A DNA stretch of 64,000 nucleotides from Chloroflexota bacterium (GTDB taxonomy: Bacteria; Chloroflexota; Anaerolineae; B4-G1; DUEL01), in NCBI GenBank assembly GCA_014874475.1, contig JADBJJ010000023.1:252001-316000 (forward strand). Direction: 5' to 3'. The notes under the pieces were generated by a model that saw nothing but the letters and a program-made list of their open reading frames with translations, was not told where the DNA came from and made no database searches. Position numbers and translations under genes: made by a program. Positions 37,551-46,235 of the stretch are shown piece after piece. Within the stretch, counting starts at the first letter, position 1, and the number at the start of each line of letters is the position of its first letter.

Positions 37551-38492
37551 ATGGTAGATCTTTCCGTCTCTCTGTGTGGTGTCCGGCTGCCCAACCCCAC
37601 GGTGCTGGCCTCCGGCATCCTGGGGCTGAGCCACGGCGTGCTGGTGCGGGTGGCTCGCGCCGGCGCCGGCGCCGTCACCACCAAATCCATCAGCCTGGCT
37701 CCCCGCGATGGCTACCCCAACCCCGTCATTGTGGAGTGGGGTGAGGGGCTGATCAACGCCGTCGGCCTCTCCAACCCCGGAGTGGAGGTGATGGTGGATG
37801 AAATTCGCGCCGCCAAGGAGCAACTGGCCCCTCTGGGCATCCCCGTCATCGCCAGCATCTTCGCCGATACCATCTACGACTTCGGCACTATCGCCCGCTA
37901 CGTCACCGAGGCCCGCCCCGACCTGATTGAGGTCAACATCTCCTGCCCGAACATAGACGACCAGTACATGCGTATGTTCGCCGCCGACCCCTACGTCTCC
38001 GCCCAGGTGACCCGTCGGGTGAAGGCCAATACGGACATCCCCGTCTTGGTCAAACTCTCCCCCAACGTGACCGACATCATCCGCATCGCCGAGGCGGTGG
38101 TGGAGGCGGGCGCGGATGGCATCACTGCCGTCAACAGCCTGGGGCCCGGTCTGATTCTGGATATAGAGATCGTCCGGCCTGTCCTGGCCCACGGGACCGG
38201 CGGGGTGAGCGGCCCGGCGCTGCGCCCCATCGCCGTCCGCTGCGTCTACGACATCTGCCGGGCAGTGGATGTCCCTGTCATCGCCACCGGTGGCGTCACT
38301 ACCGGCCGGGATGCCGTGGAAATGATTCTCGTGGGCGCCACAGCCGTCGGCATTGGCTCCGCCATCTACTACCACGGCCTGGAGGTCTTCCGGGAGGTCT
38401 GCCAGGGGATTCGGGAGTATATGGAGCGGCACAACTACCAGCGGATAGAGGACTTCCGTGGCCGAGCCCTGGAAATTATGGGACGCCGATGA
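37551..38492 (+). CDS. pyrD: Dihydroorotate dehydrogenase, class 1B catalytic subunit
   Basis: Oxidises dihydroorotate to orotate in pyrimidine synthesis. It has 313 residues and is a soluble FMN-binding TIM barrel. VNISCPNID holds the catalytic cysteine of class 1, KLSPNVTD and NSLGPGLILDIE line the active site, and VIATGGVTTGRDAVEMILVGA binds FMN phosphate. The cysteine base makes it class 1; the 1B call rests on family resemblance, since the electron-transfer partner PyrK is not adjacent. It overlaps the next gene by 4 bp (ATGA). Confidence 0.93.
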   Translation: MVDLSVSLCGVRLPNPTVLASGILGLSHGVLVRVARAGAGAVTTKSISLAPRDGYPNPVIVEWGEGLINAVGLSNPGVEVMVDEIRAAKEQLAPLGIPVIASIFADTIYDFGTIARYVTEARPDLIEVNISCPNIDDQYMRMFAADPYVSAQVTRRVKANTDIPVLVKLSPNVTDIIRIAEAVVEAGADGITAVNSLGPGLILDIEIVRPVLAHGTGGVSGPALRPIAVRCVYDICRAVDVPVIATGGVTTGRDAVEMILVGATAVGIGSAIYYHGLEVFREVCQGIREYMERHNYQRIEDFRGRALEIMGRR

Positions 38493-40078
38493 ACGCCGAT
38501 TCCCACCGGGTTCCTTTGTATCTGTGTATCCTTGCATCCATTACCGTCTCCTTCCTTCTCGCCGCCTGCACCCCCATCGGCCCCGTGCGGGTTACCCTGG
38601 TCGCCGACGGCCAGACCCGCACCCTGACCACCGACGCCCAGACGGTGGGGGAACTGCTGGCGCGGACGGGCATCACGCTGGATGAGGACGACCGCGTTGT
38701 CCCGCCGGAGACGGTCCTCCTGACCGAAGGGATGACGATCCGGGTGGTGCGTGTGGAAGTCCGTACCGAGACCGTCCAGCAGACTCTCCCCTACGGGCGG
38801 GAGACGGTGCGGGATGCGACAGTCCCGGTCGGCGAGACCCGCCTTCTGCGAGCCGGGGTCAACGGCGTGGAGGAACTGACTTACATCATCACTCTGGAAG
38901 ACGGCGTGGAGGTGGAGCGGCGACTGGCCCGACGGGTCACCGTCCAGGAGCCCCAGAACGAGATTCTGCTGGTGGGGGCGCGGGAGGAGGTGATATCGGC
39001 GCCCATATCCGGCACCGTCACCTATCTCTCCGCCCACAACGCCTGGGTGATGCGAGGGACCACCGGCAGCCGCCGCCGCATCACGGCGACGGGAGACCTG
39101 GACGGCCGGGTCTTTGACCTCTCGCCCGATGGCTCCCGGCTCCTTTTCACCCGTACTGCCACGGAGACCGGCGTACTGAATACCCTGTGGATGATAGATA
39201 CGGTCACTCCGGGGGCCGAACCGGTGCGGTTGCCGGAGCAGAACATCCTCTGGGCAGCCTGGTCGCCGGATGGGCGATGGATAGCGTACTCCACCAGCGC
39301 GCCGCGCGAGGCGCCGCCGGGCTGGGAGGCCGCCAACGACCTCTTTGTGGCCCGCCCCCAGGACGACGGTCGGCTCCGGGACCGCCGTCGGGTGCTGGGG
39401 CCGTCGGCGGGCGGCACCTACGGCTGGTGGGGGACAACCTTCGCCTGGGCCCCTGCCGGGGAGGGCAAAGAACCTACCCTGCTGGCTTACGCCCGCGCCG
39501 ATCAGGTGGGTGTGGTGGACCTCTCCGCCCGTAAGCCGGAGGCGGTACCGCTGGCCCAGTTCCCCCCTTTCCGCACTTATGCCCCCTGGGCCTGGGTCCC
39601 GACTCTCTCCTGGTCGCCGGAGGGGGCGTTTCTGGTCACCGTTCTCCACGGCCCCTCCCCCACCGGGGAGGCGCCGGAAGATAGCCCCGTTTTTGATATC
39701 TATGCTCTGGGCGTCCTGACGGCTTCGGAGACGCTCCTGCAGGCGAAATTGGTCCCGGAGGCAGGGATGTGGGCAGCGCCGTCGTTTTCGCCGGACGGCG
39801 ACCTCATCCTCTTCGGGCGGGCCCGCGCCCCCTATGCCTCCCATACCAGTACCTACGACCTCTATCGGATGGATCGGGACGGGTCGGAACGGCGGTTGCT
39901 CTTCCCGCAAGATGCCCGGGAGCCGGGGCTGGAGTATCCGGCGGTGGCCTGGGACCCGGCGGGTGGGCGGGTGCTGGTAATCTATCGGGGCGACCTCTGG
40001 CTGGTGACCGTAGATGGTCAGGCCCGCCGGGTGACCGAAGACGGCGCAATCACCCTGGCCCGCTGGCAGGGGAGATAG
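38489..40078 (+). CDS. Lipoprotein with DUF348, G5 and TolB-like beta-propeller domains
   Basis: 529 residues. A lipoprotein signal (hydrophobic ILASITVSFLLA, lipobox LAAC) is followed by a ubiquitin-like DUF348 domain (about 33-80, RTLTTDAQTVGELLARTGITL), a G5 domain (about 85-160, with ETVQQTLPYGRETVRD) and then a beta-propeller of WD40/PD40 repeats (about 165-529, for example FDLSPDGSRLLFTR, AAWSPDGRWIAYST, PSFSPDGDLILFGR). G5 and DUF348 occur in cell-wall or peptidoglycan-linked proteins. It starts at ATGA inside the pyrD stop. A role at the cell surface is likely; the ligand is unknown. Confidence 0.87.
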   Translation: MNADSHRVPLYLCILASITVSFLLAACTPIGPVRVTLVADGQTRTLTTDAQTVGELLARTGITLDEDDRVVPPETVLLTEGMTIRVVRVEVRTETVQQTLPYGRETVRDATVPVGETRLLRAGVNGVEELTYIITLEDGVEVERRLARRVTVQEPQNEILLVGAREEVISAPISGTVTYLSAHNAWVMRGTTGSRRRITATGDLDGRVFDLSPDGSRLLFTRTATETGVLNTLWMIDTVTPGAEPVRLPEQNILWAAWSPDGRWIAYSTSAPREAPPGWEAANDLFVARPQDDGRLRDRRRVLGPSAGGTYGWWGTTFAWAPAGEGKEPTLLAYARADQVGVVDLSARKPEAVPLAQFPPFRTYAPWAWVPTLSWSPEGAFLVTVLHGPSPTGEAPEDSPVFDIYALGVLTASETLLQAKLVPEAGMWAAPSFSPDGDLILFGRARAPYASHTSTYDLYRMDRDGSERRLLFPQDAREPGLEYPAVAWDPAGGRVLVIYRGDLWLVTVDGQARRVTEDGAITLARWQGR

Positions 40079-40134
40079 GACGCGGTGAGTGGCAGAGGGG
40101 CGCGGATTTCTCCTGGCGCAAGCGCTGCGCCCGT

Positions 40135-40163
40135 TTGACTTTATGCCTCACTATAGGTATAAT
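40135..40163 (+). promoter_or_regulatory. Promoter of the small membrane protein/PPDK genes
   Basis: TTGACT (40135-40140), 17 bp, TATAAT (40158-40163). Near-consensus. Confidence 0.75.
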
Positions 40164-40192
40164 ACTCTTTAACTCAACAGGAGGTGCGACTC

Positions 40193-40576
40193 ATGAAAGA
40201 CCGCCTTTCTATGATTGGGCTTCTGATTCTCCAGGTTATCGCGGTGATCCTGTACCCGCCCGATTTCTTCCGGGAAGCACCTCAGGCCGCGGTCCTGCCC
40301 CCGGCTCTGCTCATCCTTCTACTATTGGCTCTGGCCGGGATGAACTCCGGCATCCTCACCCCCGTCTCCGGACGAGTCGCCCTGGTTTTCGTCCAGGGCC
40401 TTAACGTGGTTATGCGACTGATGACCATACCCCCTCACCTGCGCGCGTCGGAGGGCGGGAACTGGCCTTTCCTGATTCTCTCGGTCATCAGCATCATCCT
40501 CTCATGGCTGACCATTATCTGGATGGAAAGCCGCCACCCGCGCACCCTCCTGTTGCGTCGGACTGAAAATGAATAA
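40193..40576 (+). CDS. Small membrane protein, unknown function
   Basis: 127 residues with about four hydrophobic segments (residues about 8-24, 36-52, 64-78, 95-113). AGGAGGTG at 40179-40186 is 6-7 bp before the ATG at 40193; a GTG at 40184 lies within the ribosome binding site and is not the start. It is followed 42 bp later by PPDK, so the two may share a transcript. I do not recognise the family. Confidence 0.75.
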   Translation: MKDRLSMIGLLILQVIAVILYPPDFFREAPQAAVLPPALLILLLLALAGMNSGILTPVSGRVALVFVQGLNVVMRLMTIPPHLRASEGGNWPFLILSVISIILSWLTIIWMESRHPRTLLLRRTENE

Positions 40577-40618
40577 CATCCTGCCGAACTATCCATGATT
40601 CTTTCCGGAGGTGAACAC

Positions 40619-43582
40619 GTGAACAAGTGGGTCTATCTTTCCAGCACGGCCGGCCGAGAACTGGCCGACATTTTAGGCCATGCGCCCGCTCTGGATGAGA
40701 AAAAGGCCATCCTGGGCGGTAAAGGGGCTGGCCTGGCGGATATGATGGAAGCCGGGCTCCCCGTTCCCCCTGGCTTCACCATCACCACCCAGGCCTGCAT
40801 CGCCTATACCAACGCGGGCAACCGCTTTCCGGATGGCCTCTGGGAGCAGGTTCTGGCAGCCCTGAAACAGATAGAGCAGGAGACGGGGAAGCGATTCGGT
40901 GACCCTGCCAACCCCCTCCTGGTCTCCGTCCGTTCCGGCGCCAAGTTCTCCATGCCCGGCATGATGGATACCATCCTCAATGTTGGCCTGAACGACGAGA
41001 CCGTCCAGGGGATGATGCAATTAACAAGCAACGAGCGCTTCGCATGGGATGCCTACCGGCGGTTGCTGGATATGTTCGGGCGCATTGCGCTGGGCGTCCC
41101 GGAGCACCGCTTCAGCGAGACGATGGATGAACTGAAGGCCGAGCGGGGTGTCCAGGCCGATACCGACCTTACCGCTGAGGACCTGAAGGAACTGGTCCAG
41201 CGGTACAAAGAAATCTACCGTCAGGAACTGGGGCGGGATTTCCCTCAGGACCCGTTGGAGCAACTGCGCATCGCCATTGAGGCCGTCTTCCGCTCGTGGA
41301 TGGGCAAGCGGGCCGTGGACTACCGCCGCGCCGAGGGCATCCCGGATGACCTGGGCACCGCTGTCAATGTGGTGACTATGGTCTTTGGCAACATGGGCTG
41401 GGATAGCGGCACAGGTGTGGCCTTCACCCGCGACCCCGCTACCGGCGAGAAGCGGTTCTTCGGCGAGTATCTGCTGAATGCCCAGGGCGAGGACGTGGTG
41501 GCAGGCATCCGCACCCCCCGGCCTGTGGAGCAGATGCAGGAGGAACTGCCAGAGGTCTACGCGCAACTGATAGAGATTGCCCAAAAACTGGAGCGGTACT
41601 ACCGCGACATGCAGGACATTGAGTTCACTATTGAGCGCGGCCGTCTCTGGATGCTCCAGACCCGCTCCGGCAAGCGCACCGCCCGCGCGGCGGTCAAAAT
41701 CGCGGTGGACATGGCGAACGAGGGGCTTATCACCCGCGAAGAGGCCGTCATGCGTGTCCAGCCCAAAGACGTGGACGCTCTCCTGCACCCCCAGTTTGAC
41801 CCCAAAGAGATAGAGAAAGCGCGGGCCGAGGGGCGACTTCTGGCCACTGGCGTCAACGCTTCCCCCGGCGCGGCCGTCGGCATGCTGGCCTTTGACGCCG
41901 ACACCGCCGAGGCCTGGGGCAAAGAAGGCAAACCCGTCATCATGATTCGTCCGGAGACCAAGCCCGACGACGTCCACGGAATGATCGCCTCTAAGGGCAT
42001 CCTGACCAGCCGGGGCGGCGCCACTGCCCACGCCGCCGTTGTCGCCCGCCAGTTCGGTATCCCCGCTGTCGTCGGTGCCGGTGCCCTCCAGATAGACGTG
42101 GAGGCGCGCGAGGTGCGCGTCGGTGCCAAAGTCCTCCGCGAGGGCGACTGGGCCTCTCTGGACGGCGCCACTGGCGAAGTCTTTGAGGGGCAAATCCCCA
42201 CCGTCTACCCAGACTTTGACCGGGAGGTGGAACTGCGCACCCTGCTGGAGTGGGCCGACGAGATTGCCGCCACCGAGGGCATCCGCCAGTGGCCTGCCGA
42301 CTACGAGGGCTTCCCCACCCGTGGCCTCCAGGTCTGGGCCAACGCCGACTATCCCAAAGACGCCCGTCGGGCTCGGATGTATGGAGCGAAGGGCATCGGC
42401 CTCTGCCGGACCGAGCACATGTTCTTTGAGCAGGAGCGCCTCCCTTATGTCCAGGAGATGATTCTGAACGCCGAGGAGGCCCAGTTGCTCCTGGACCGGC
42501 GGGAGCGCATCCAAGAACTACTCCGCAAAGGGAGCGAGGATGGCCGGGTGCTCACCCCCGACCGTCGAGCCGAACTGGAGGCCGAACTGAAGGCAACGGA
42601 GGCGGAGATTGCTGCGTCGCCCGCCGTCCAGAAGTATCTGGGCGCGCTGGAGAAACTCCTCCCCTACCAGCGCTCCGACTTCTACGGCCTCTTTGAGGCG
42701 ATGGACGGTCTGCCGGTCATCATCCGCCTGATTGACCCGCCGCTCCATGAGTTCCTGCCCTCCCTGGAGGAACTGCTGGTGAAAGTGACCGAGATGCGGC
42801 TGAAGGACCTGCAGGGGTCGGAGCGGGAGGAGGCGGAGCGGATGTTAGAGGCGGTCAAGCGGATGCACGAGGCCAACCCGATGATGGGCCTGCGGGGCAT
42901 CCGCCTCGGCATCACCTACCCGGACATCACCAAGATGCAGGTGCGGGCCATTTTTGAGGCGGCCTGCCAGGCGGCCAAAAACGGCATCGTCGCCAAGCCG
43001 GAGGTTATGATTCCGCTCACCGGCCACGTCAACGAGTTGAAGGTGACCCAGCGGGAACTGGAAGAGGTCGCGAAGCAGGTGATGGAGGAGCAGGGAGTCC
43101 AGGTGGAGTACAAGTTCGGGACGATGATTGAGGTTCCGCGCGCCGCCGTCACCGCCGATGAGATCGCCTCTATGGCCGAATTCTTCTCCTTTGGCACCAA
43201 CGACCTGACCCAGATGACCTTCGGCTACAGCCGGGACGACGCCGAACGGAACTTCCTGGTGCGATACGTAGAACGGGGCATCCTGCCGGATAACCCCTTT
43301 CAGGTGCTGGACCGACGGGGCGTGGGCGAACTGGTCCGGCTGGGTGTCCGCCTGGGCCGCCAGACCCGCCCCGACCTGGAGGTGGGCATCTGCGGCGAGC
43401 ATGGCGGCGAGCCGTCGTCCATTGAAGTCTGCCACCTGGTGGGGCTGAACTACGTCTCCTGCAGTCCGTTCCGGGTGCCGATCGCCCGGCTGGCAGCGGC
43501 GCAGGCGGCCATCCGCCATCGGGGCCGGGTGCTGGGCAGCATCACCGATACCGCCGGCGCCTACTACACGGCCAAAGATTAG
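40619..43582 (+). CDS. ppdK: Pyruvate, phosphate dikinase
   Basis: Interconverts pyruvate, ATP and phosphate with PEP, AMP and pyrophosphate. The start is GTG at 40619 with GGAGGTG 5 bp before. Order: ATP-grasp domain (LGGKGAGLADMMEAGLPVPPGF, SVRSGAKFSMPGMMDTILNVG), central phosphohistidine domain (ILTSRGGATAHAAVVARQFG, the histidine being the phosphate carrier), and C-terminal PEP/pyruvate barrel (SFGTNDLTQMTFGYSRDD, then the catalytic cysteine in VGICGEHGGEP). At 987 residues it is about 100 longer than the best-studied enzymes (around 875); part of the extra lies in a charged helical stretch near 42490-42650. In anaerobic or thermophilic bacteria it can serve glycolysis or gluconeogenesis. 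Confidence 0.95.
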   Translation: MNKWVYLSSTAGRELADILGHAPALDEKKAILGGKGAGLADMMEAGLPVPPGFTITTQACIAYTNAGNRFPDGLWEQVLAALKQIEQETGKRFGDPANPLLVSVRSGAKFSMPGMMDTILNVGLNDETVQGMMQLTSNERFAWDAYRRLLDMFGRIALGVPEHRFSETMDELKAERGVQADTDLTAEDLKELVQRYKEIYRQELGRDFPQDPLEQLRIAIEAVFRSWMGKRAVDYRRAEGIPDDLGTAVNVVTMVFGNMGWDSGTGVAFTRDPATGEKRFFGEYLLNAQGEDVVAGIRTPRPVEQMQEELPEVYAQLIEIAQKLERYYRDMQDIEFTIERGRLWMLQTRSGKRTARAAVKIAVDMANEGLITREEAVMRVQPKDVDALLHPQFDPKEIEKARAEGRLLATGVNASPGAAVGMLAFDADTAEAWGKEGKPVIMIRPETKPDDVHGMIASKGILTSRGGATAHAAVVARQFGIPAVVGAGALQIDVEAREVRVGAKVLREGDWASLDGATGEVFEGQIPTVYPDFDREVELRTLLEWADEIAATEGIRQWPADYEGFPTRGLQVWANADYPKDARRARMYGAKGIGLCRTEHMFFEQERLPYVQEMILNAEEAQLLLDRRERIQELLRKGSEDGRVLTPDRRAELEAELKATEAEIAASPAVQKYLGALEKLLPYQRSDFYGLFEAMDGLPVIIRLIDPPLHEFLPSLEELLVKVTEMRLKDLQGSEREEAERMLEAVKRMHEANPMMGLRGIRLGITYPDITKMQVRAIFEAACQAAKNGIVAKPEVMIPLTGHVNELKVTQRELEEVAKQVMEEQGVQVEYKFGTMIEVPRAAVTADEIASMAEFFSFGTNDLTQMTFGYSRDDAERNFLVRYVERGILPDNPFQVLDRRGVGELVRLGVRLGRQTRPDLEVGICGEHGGEPSSIEVCHLVGLNYVSCSPFRVPIARLAAAQAAIRHRGRVLGSITDTAGAYYTAKD

Positions 43583-43618
43583 TGGGCGGCATCCACTGGC
43601 GCAAGTGGAAGAGATGTG

Positions 43619-43867
43619 ATGAAGGACGAACAATTGCTGGAGCGGATTACCGTTGACCCCAAGGTTATGGTTGGGAAACCTGTCATCCGTGGAACACGGC
43701 TAACGGTTGAATACATCCTGAGTCTGTTAGCGCATGGTGCGACGGTAGAGGAAATTCTGCAAGAGTATAAGGGCCTCACCTACGAAGATATTCAAGCGTG
43801 CATTCTGTTTGCAACCAAAGCGCTGGAAAGCACGGTGTTTATGCCGTTAGCCGTGGAGCCAGCATAA
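43619..43867 (+). CDS. DUF433 antitoxin-like protein
   Basis: 82 residues. The family pattern is clear: RITVDPKVMVGKPVIRGTRLTVEYILSLLAHGATVEEIL. DUF433 proteins have a helix-turn-helix and are usually the antitoxin partner of a DUF5615 PIN-like toxin, as here. GGAAGAG lies 5 bp before the ATG at 43619; a GTG at 43616 would add one residue. The stop codon is directly followed by the toxin frame. Confidence 0.88.
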   Translation: MKDEQLLERITVDPKVMVGKPVIRGTRLTVEYILSLLAHGATVEEILQEYKGLTYEDIQACILFATKALESTVFMPLAVEPA

Positions 43868-43879
43868 ACGCGTTTCCTT

Positions 43880-44218
43880 GTGGATGAGTGCGCTGGACCC
43901 GCTGTTGCGGAATGGTTGCATGGGCAGAAACACGAGGTCTTCTCCGTATACAATGAGGCGCGTGGTTTGGATGATAACGCCATCATCCAGAAAGCCTTTA
44001 CGGAGAATTGGATTCTGATAACCAATGGCAAGGACTTTGGGGAGAAGATCTATCGGGAAGGGCATCCTCATCGGGGCGTCATTCTTCTACGGCTTGATGA
44101 TGAACGGGCTGCTGCAAAGATAGAGGCCCTGCGGCGATTGCTTCGGAGTTATGCGGATCGGTTGCCCGATCAGTTTGTAGTAGTGACCGAAACGAAGGTG
44201 CGATTTGCCCGTAGATAA
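43880..44218 (+). CDS. DUF5615 PIN-like toxin with a damaged start codon
   Basis: Predicted PIN-fold nuclease partner of the DUF433 protein. The frame runs from the codon right after the DUF433 stop (43868) as T-R-F-L-V-D-E-C-A, where family members begin M-R-F-L-V-D-E. The expected ATG is therefore ACG here. The first normal start is the GTG at 43880, which would drop the first beta-strand (RFL) but keep the catalytic aspartate. The rest is well conserved (ILITNGKDFGEKIYREG, HRGVILLRLDDERAAAKI, QFVVVTETKVRFAR). Either ACG is used inefficiently, the GTG form is made, or the toxin is silenced. Confidence 0.8.
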   Translation: MDECAGPAVAEWLHGQKHEVFSVYNEARGLDDNAIIQKAFTENWILITNGKDFGEKIYREGHPHRGVILLRLDDERAAAKIEALRRLLRSYADRLPDQFVVVTETKVRFARR

Positions 44219-44320
44219 AGCAAGATGCCGCCGAATAAACGCTTCCAGCCGACGCCGCCTTCAGCGGCGCGGCTGAAGCGCGATCCATTCAGAGGATAGA
44301 GAGTATGGAGTAGGGAATCC

Positions 44321-44351
44321 GAGGGGCGAGGGCTGAGTTTGCTCGCCCCTC
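44321..44351 (+). terminator. Terminator after the toxin-antitoxin pair
   Basis: GAGGGGCGAG (44321-44330) pairs perfectly with CTCGCCCCTC (44342-44351), followed by TTTCCCT. The T-run is weak. A GCCGCC...GGCGGC-type palindrome lies further upstream near 44250-44278. Confidence 0.55.
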
Positions 44352-44401
44352 TTTCCCTCCGTTTGGAGAGTCCATAACCCTGCGTGAACGAAGGAGGAAA
44401 A

Positions 44402-44737
44402 ATGGCCCGCAGAAACTGGCAACCGGACCTGCAGGACCTGGGCACGGCCGCTGCTACGGTCGGAGTGGGTCAGGCGGTGGAGCGCTCTTGCATCGGCCGG
44501 ATCGTCGGCATGCTGACCTTCATCTTCATCGTGCTGTGCGTCACCCTCTACGGGTTAATGTGGTACGGGCTCACGCGGAGCGGCCTCGCGGAGCGGTTGC
44601 CCCAGCCGATCGGGGGCGCGCTGGGCATCAGTCTCTTTGTCGGTCTGTTCGTTGCCATCATTCTGGCTGGACTGGTGGGCAATTGGTTGTGCCACCGACT
44701 CTGGAGCGCGTTGCTCCGGCGCTCGGCAAGGCAGTAA
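44402..44737 (+). CDS. Small membrane protein upstream of moaC, unknown function
   Basis: 111 residues with two strong membrane segments (about 36-58 and 78-100). AAGGAGG stands 4 bp before the ATG. The N-terminal 30 residues are soluble. It is 30 bp upstream of moaC and in the same direction, so it may be in the molybdenum-cofactor operon. No recognised family. Confidence 0.7.
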   Translation: MARRNWQPDLQDLGTAAATVGVGQAVERSCIGRIVGMLTFIFIVLCVTLYGLMWYGLTRSGLAERLPQPIGGALGISLFVGLFVAIILAGLVGNWLCHRLWSALLRRSARQ

Positions 44738-44767
44738 CCACCCGCGTTGCCGATGGCGGAGGCTGCG

Positions 44768-45241
44768 ATGTCCCTGACCCACCTGGACGAAAAAGGGGCC
44801 GCCCGGATGGTGGACGTCTCCGAGAAATCCCCGACGGTGCGGGAGGCCGTCGCCGCCGGAGAGGTCTGGATGCAACCCCAGACCCTGGCCCTCATCCAAT
44901 CCGGCGGTGTCCCCAAAGGGGACGTCCTGGCCGTCGCCCGGGTCGCGGGCATTATGGCCGCCAAGCGGACCCCTGAACTCATTCCCCTCTGCCACCTCCT
45001 CCCCATCACCGCCGTGGAGGTGGATTTCTCGTTTGATGAAGAGCGGTCGGTGGTGGGCATCACCGCGCGTGTCCGCTGTACCGGGGCCACCGGCGTGGAG
45101 ATGGAAGCGCTCACCGCCGTCGTCGTCGCCGCCCTCACAGTGTACGATATGTGCAAAGCGATAGATCGGGGGATGCGCATCCAGAACATCCGCCTCCTGC
45201 GCAAGAGCGGGGGAAAGAGTGGAGAGATTGTCCTGGAGTGA
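44768..45241 (+). CDS. moaC: Cyclic pyranopterin monophosphate synthase accessory protein MoaC
   Basis: Acts in the first stage of molybdenum-cofactor synthesis, forming cPMP. It has 157 residues and the conserved motifs [32 protein letters not shown], and [26 protein letters not shown] lies 5 bp before the ATG at 44768; an ATG at 44753 is also in frame but has no such site. Its partner moaA is not in the window. A MOSC gene and, further on, moeA follow. Confidence 0.95.
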   Translation: MSLTHLDEKGAARMVDVSEKSPTVREAVAAGEVWMQPQTLALIQSGGVPKGDVLAVARVAGIMAAKRTPELIPLCHLLPITAVEVDFSFDEERSVVGITARVRCTGATGVEMEALTAVVVAALTVYDMCKAIDRGMRIQNIRLLRKSGGKSGEIVLE

Positions 45242-45247
45242 AACCGT

Positions 45248-45700
45248 ATGCGAGGCACCGTTGTCGCCATCTGCATCAGCGAGAAGAAGGGGACTTCCAA
45301 GCAGAACGTAGGACGGGCGGTTCTGCGCCCGGATTGGGGCGTGGAAGGGGACGCCCATGCGGGCCCCTGGCACCGTCAGGTCTCCCTGCTGGCCTGGGAA
45401 TCCATTGAGCGGATGCGCCAGCACGGGCTGGACGTCCGGGAGGGAAGTTTCGCCGAAAACATCACCACCCAGGGGATAGAACTCCATACCCTGCCGGTGG
45501 GCACTCGTATGCGCATTGGGAAGACCCTGGTGGAGGTCACCCAGATCGGCAAACTCTGCCACACCAAATGCGCCGTCTTCCGGGCTGTGGGGGATTGCGT
45601 GATGCCCCGGGAAGGGATTTTCGCCCGCGTCCTGGAGGGCGGCGAGGTCGCCGTGGGCGACCCGCTGGAGGTCCTCGGGCAGGACGAAAGGGCAATTTGA
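45248..45700 (+). CDS. MOSC-domain protein
   Basis: 150 residues, the size of a stand-alone MOSC domain. The sulfur-carrier cysteine lies in GKLCHTKCAVF, and WGVEGDAHAGPWHRQVSLL and GSFAENITTQGI are typical. MOSC domains bind metal-sulfur groups or pyranopterin, and position between moaC and moeA supports a role in maturing or inserting the cofactor. It starts 6 bp after moaC. The promoter of tRNA-Leu overlaps its stop codon. Confidence 0.9.
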   Translation: MRGTVVAICISEKKGTSKQNVGRAVLRPDWGVEGDAHAGPWHRQVSLLAWESIERMRQHGLDVREGSFAENITTQGIELHTLPVGTRMRIGKTLVEVTQIGKLCHTKCAVFRAVGDCVMPREGIFARVLEGGEVAVGDPLEVLGQDERAI

Positions 45701-45725
45701 CGAAAAGCCGGTTTGCCGTTATACT
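45697..45725 (+). promoter_or_regulatory. Promoter of tRNA-Leu
   Basis: TTGACG (45697-45702, overlapping the MOSC stop), 17 bp, TATACT (45720-45725). Confidence 0.65.
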
Positions 45726-45733
45726 TAAGACAG

Positions 45734-45816
45734 GCCGGAGTGGCGGAACAGGCAGACGCGCGCGACTCAAAATCGTGTGGGCCTAGCCCATGTGGGTTCG
45801 ACTCCCACCTCCGGCA
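45734..45816 (+). tRNA. tRNA-Leu (CAA anticodon)
   Basis: 83-nt class II tRNA. The acceptor GCCGGAG pairs with CTCCGGC, the anticodon loop CTCAAAA gives CAA (leucine, UUG codons), there is a long variable arm, and the T-loop is GTTCGACTC. The discriminator base is A. CCA is not encoded. Confidence 0.93.
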
Positions 45817-45820
45817 CTGG

Positions 45821-45852
45821 GTAGGACAACTCCTGTGGAGTTGTCCTACGTT
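45821..45852 (+). terminator. Terminator of tRNA-Leu
   Basis: GTAGGACAACTCC-TGT-GGAGTTGTCCTAC is a perfect 13-bp stem, followed by GTTTG. It lies 4 bp after the tRNA. Confidence 0.8.
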
Positions 45853-45866
45853 TGTGAGAGGCTTCC

Positions 45867-46235
45867 ATGCGAAACCTGCTTCTCCTGGGACTGGTGGGTC
45901 TGGTCCTGGGCGTCGCCCTGGGACTCCTGATTGGCTGGGTCCTCTGGCCAGTCCAATACACCAACACCGCCCCCGCCCAGTTGCGGCAGGATTACCGGAA
46001 CGACTACATTCTGATGGTCGCCGCCGCGTACCGGGTGGAGGGGCACCCCGATGCAGCCCGGGAGCGGCTGACCCGGTTGGACCCTGAGCAACCCACCCGC
46101 CCCTTGGTGGAACTGACCGAGACCCTTATTGCCCAGCACGGCCGTCCCAACGACATCTTGATGCTGGTGCAGTTGGCTGAAGCGCTGGGAGTCACCACTC
46201 CAGCGATGGAGCCCTATCTGGGAGGGACGCCGTGA
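45867..46235 (+). CDS. Membrane-anchored protein, first of a paralogous pair
   Basis: 122 residues. A single N-terminal membrane segment (GLVGLVLGVALGLLIGWVLW) is followed by PVQYTNTAPAQLRQDYRNDYILMVAAAYRVEGHPDAARERL, which looks like short helical repeats of TPR type. The next gene encodes a protein with the same N-terminal plan (PVQLYNTTPPLLRSDYRHEW). I do not know its function; the twin arrangement is conserved enough within the pair to suggest they act together. It overlaps the next gene by 4 bp (GTGA). Confidence 0.72.
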   Translation: MRNLLLLGLVGLVLGVALGLLIGWVLWPVQYTNTAPAQLRQDYRNDYILMVAAAYRVEGHPDAARERLTRLDPEQPTRPLVELTETLIAQHGRPNDILMLVQLAEALGVTTPAMEPYLGGTP

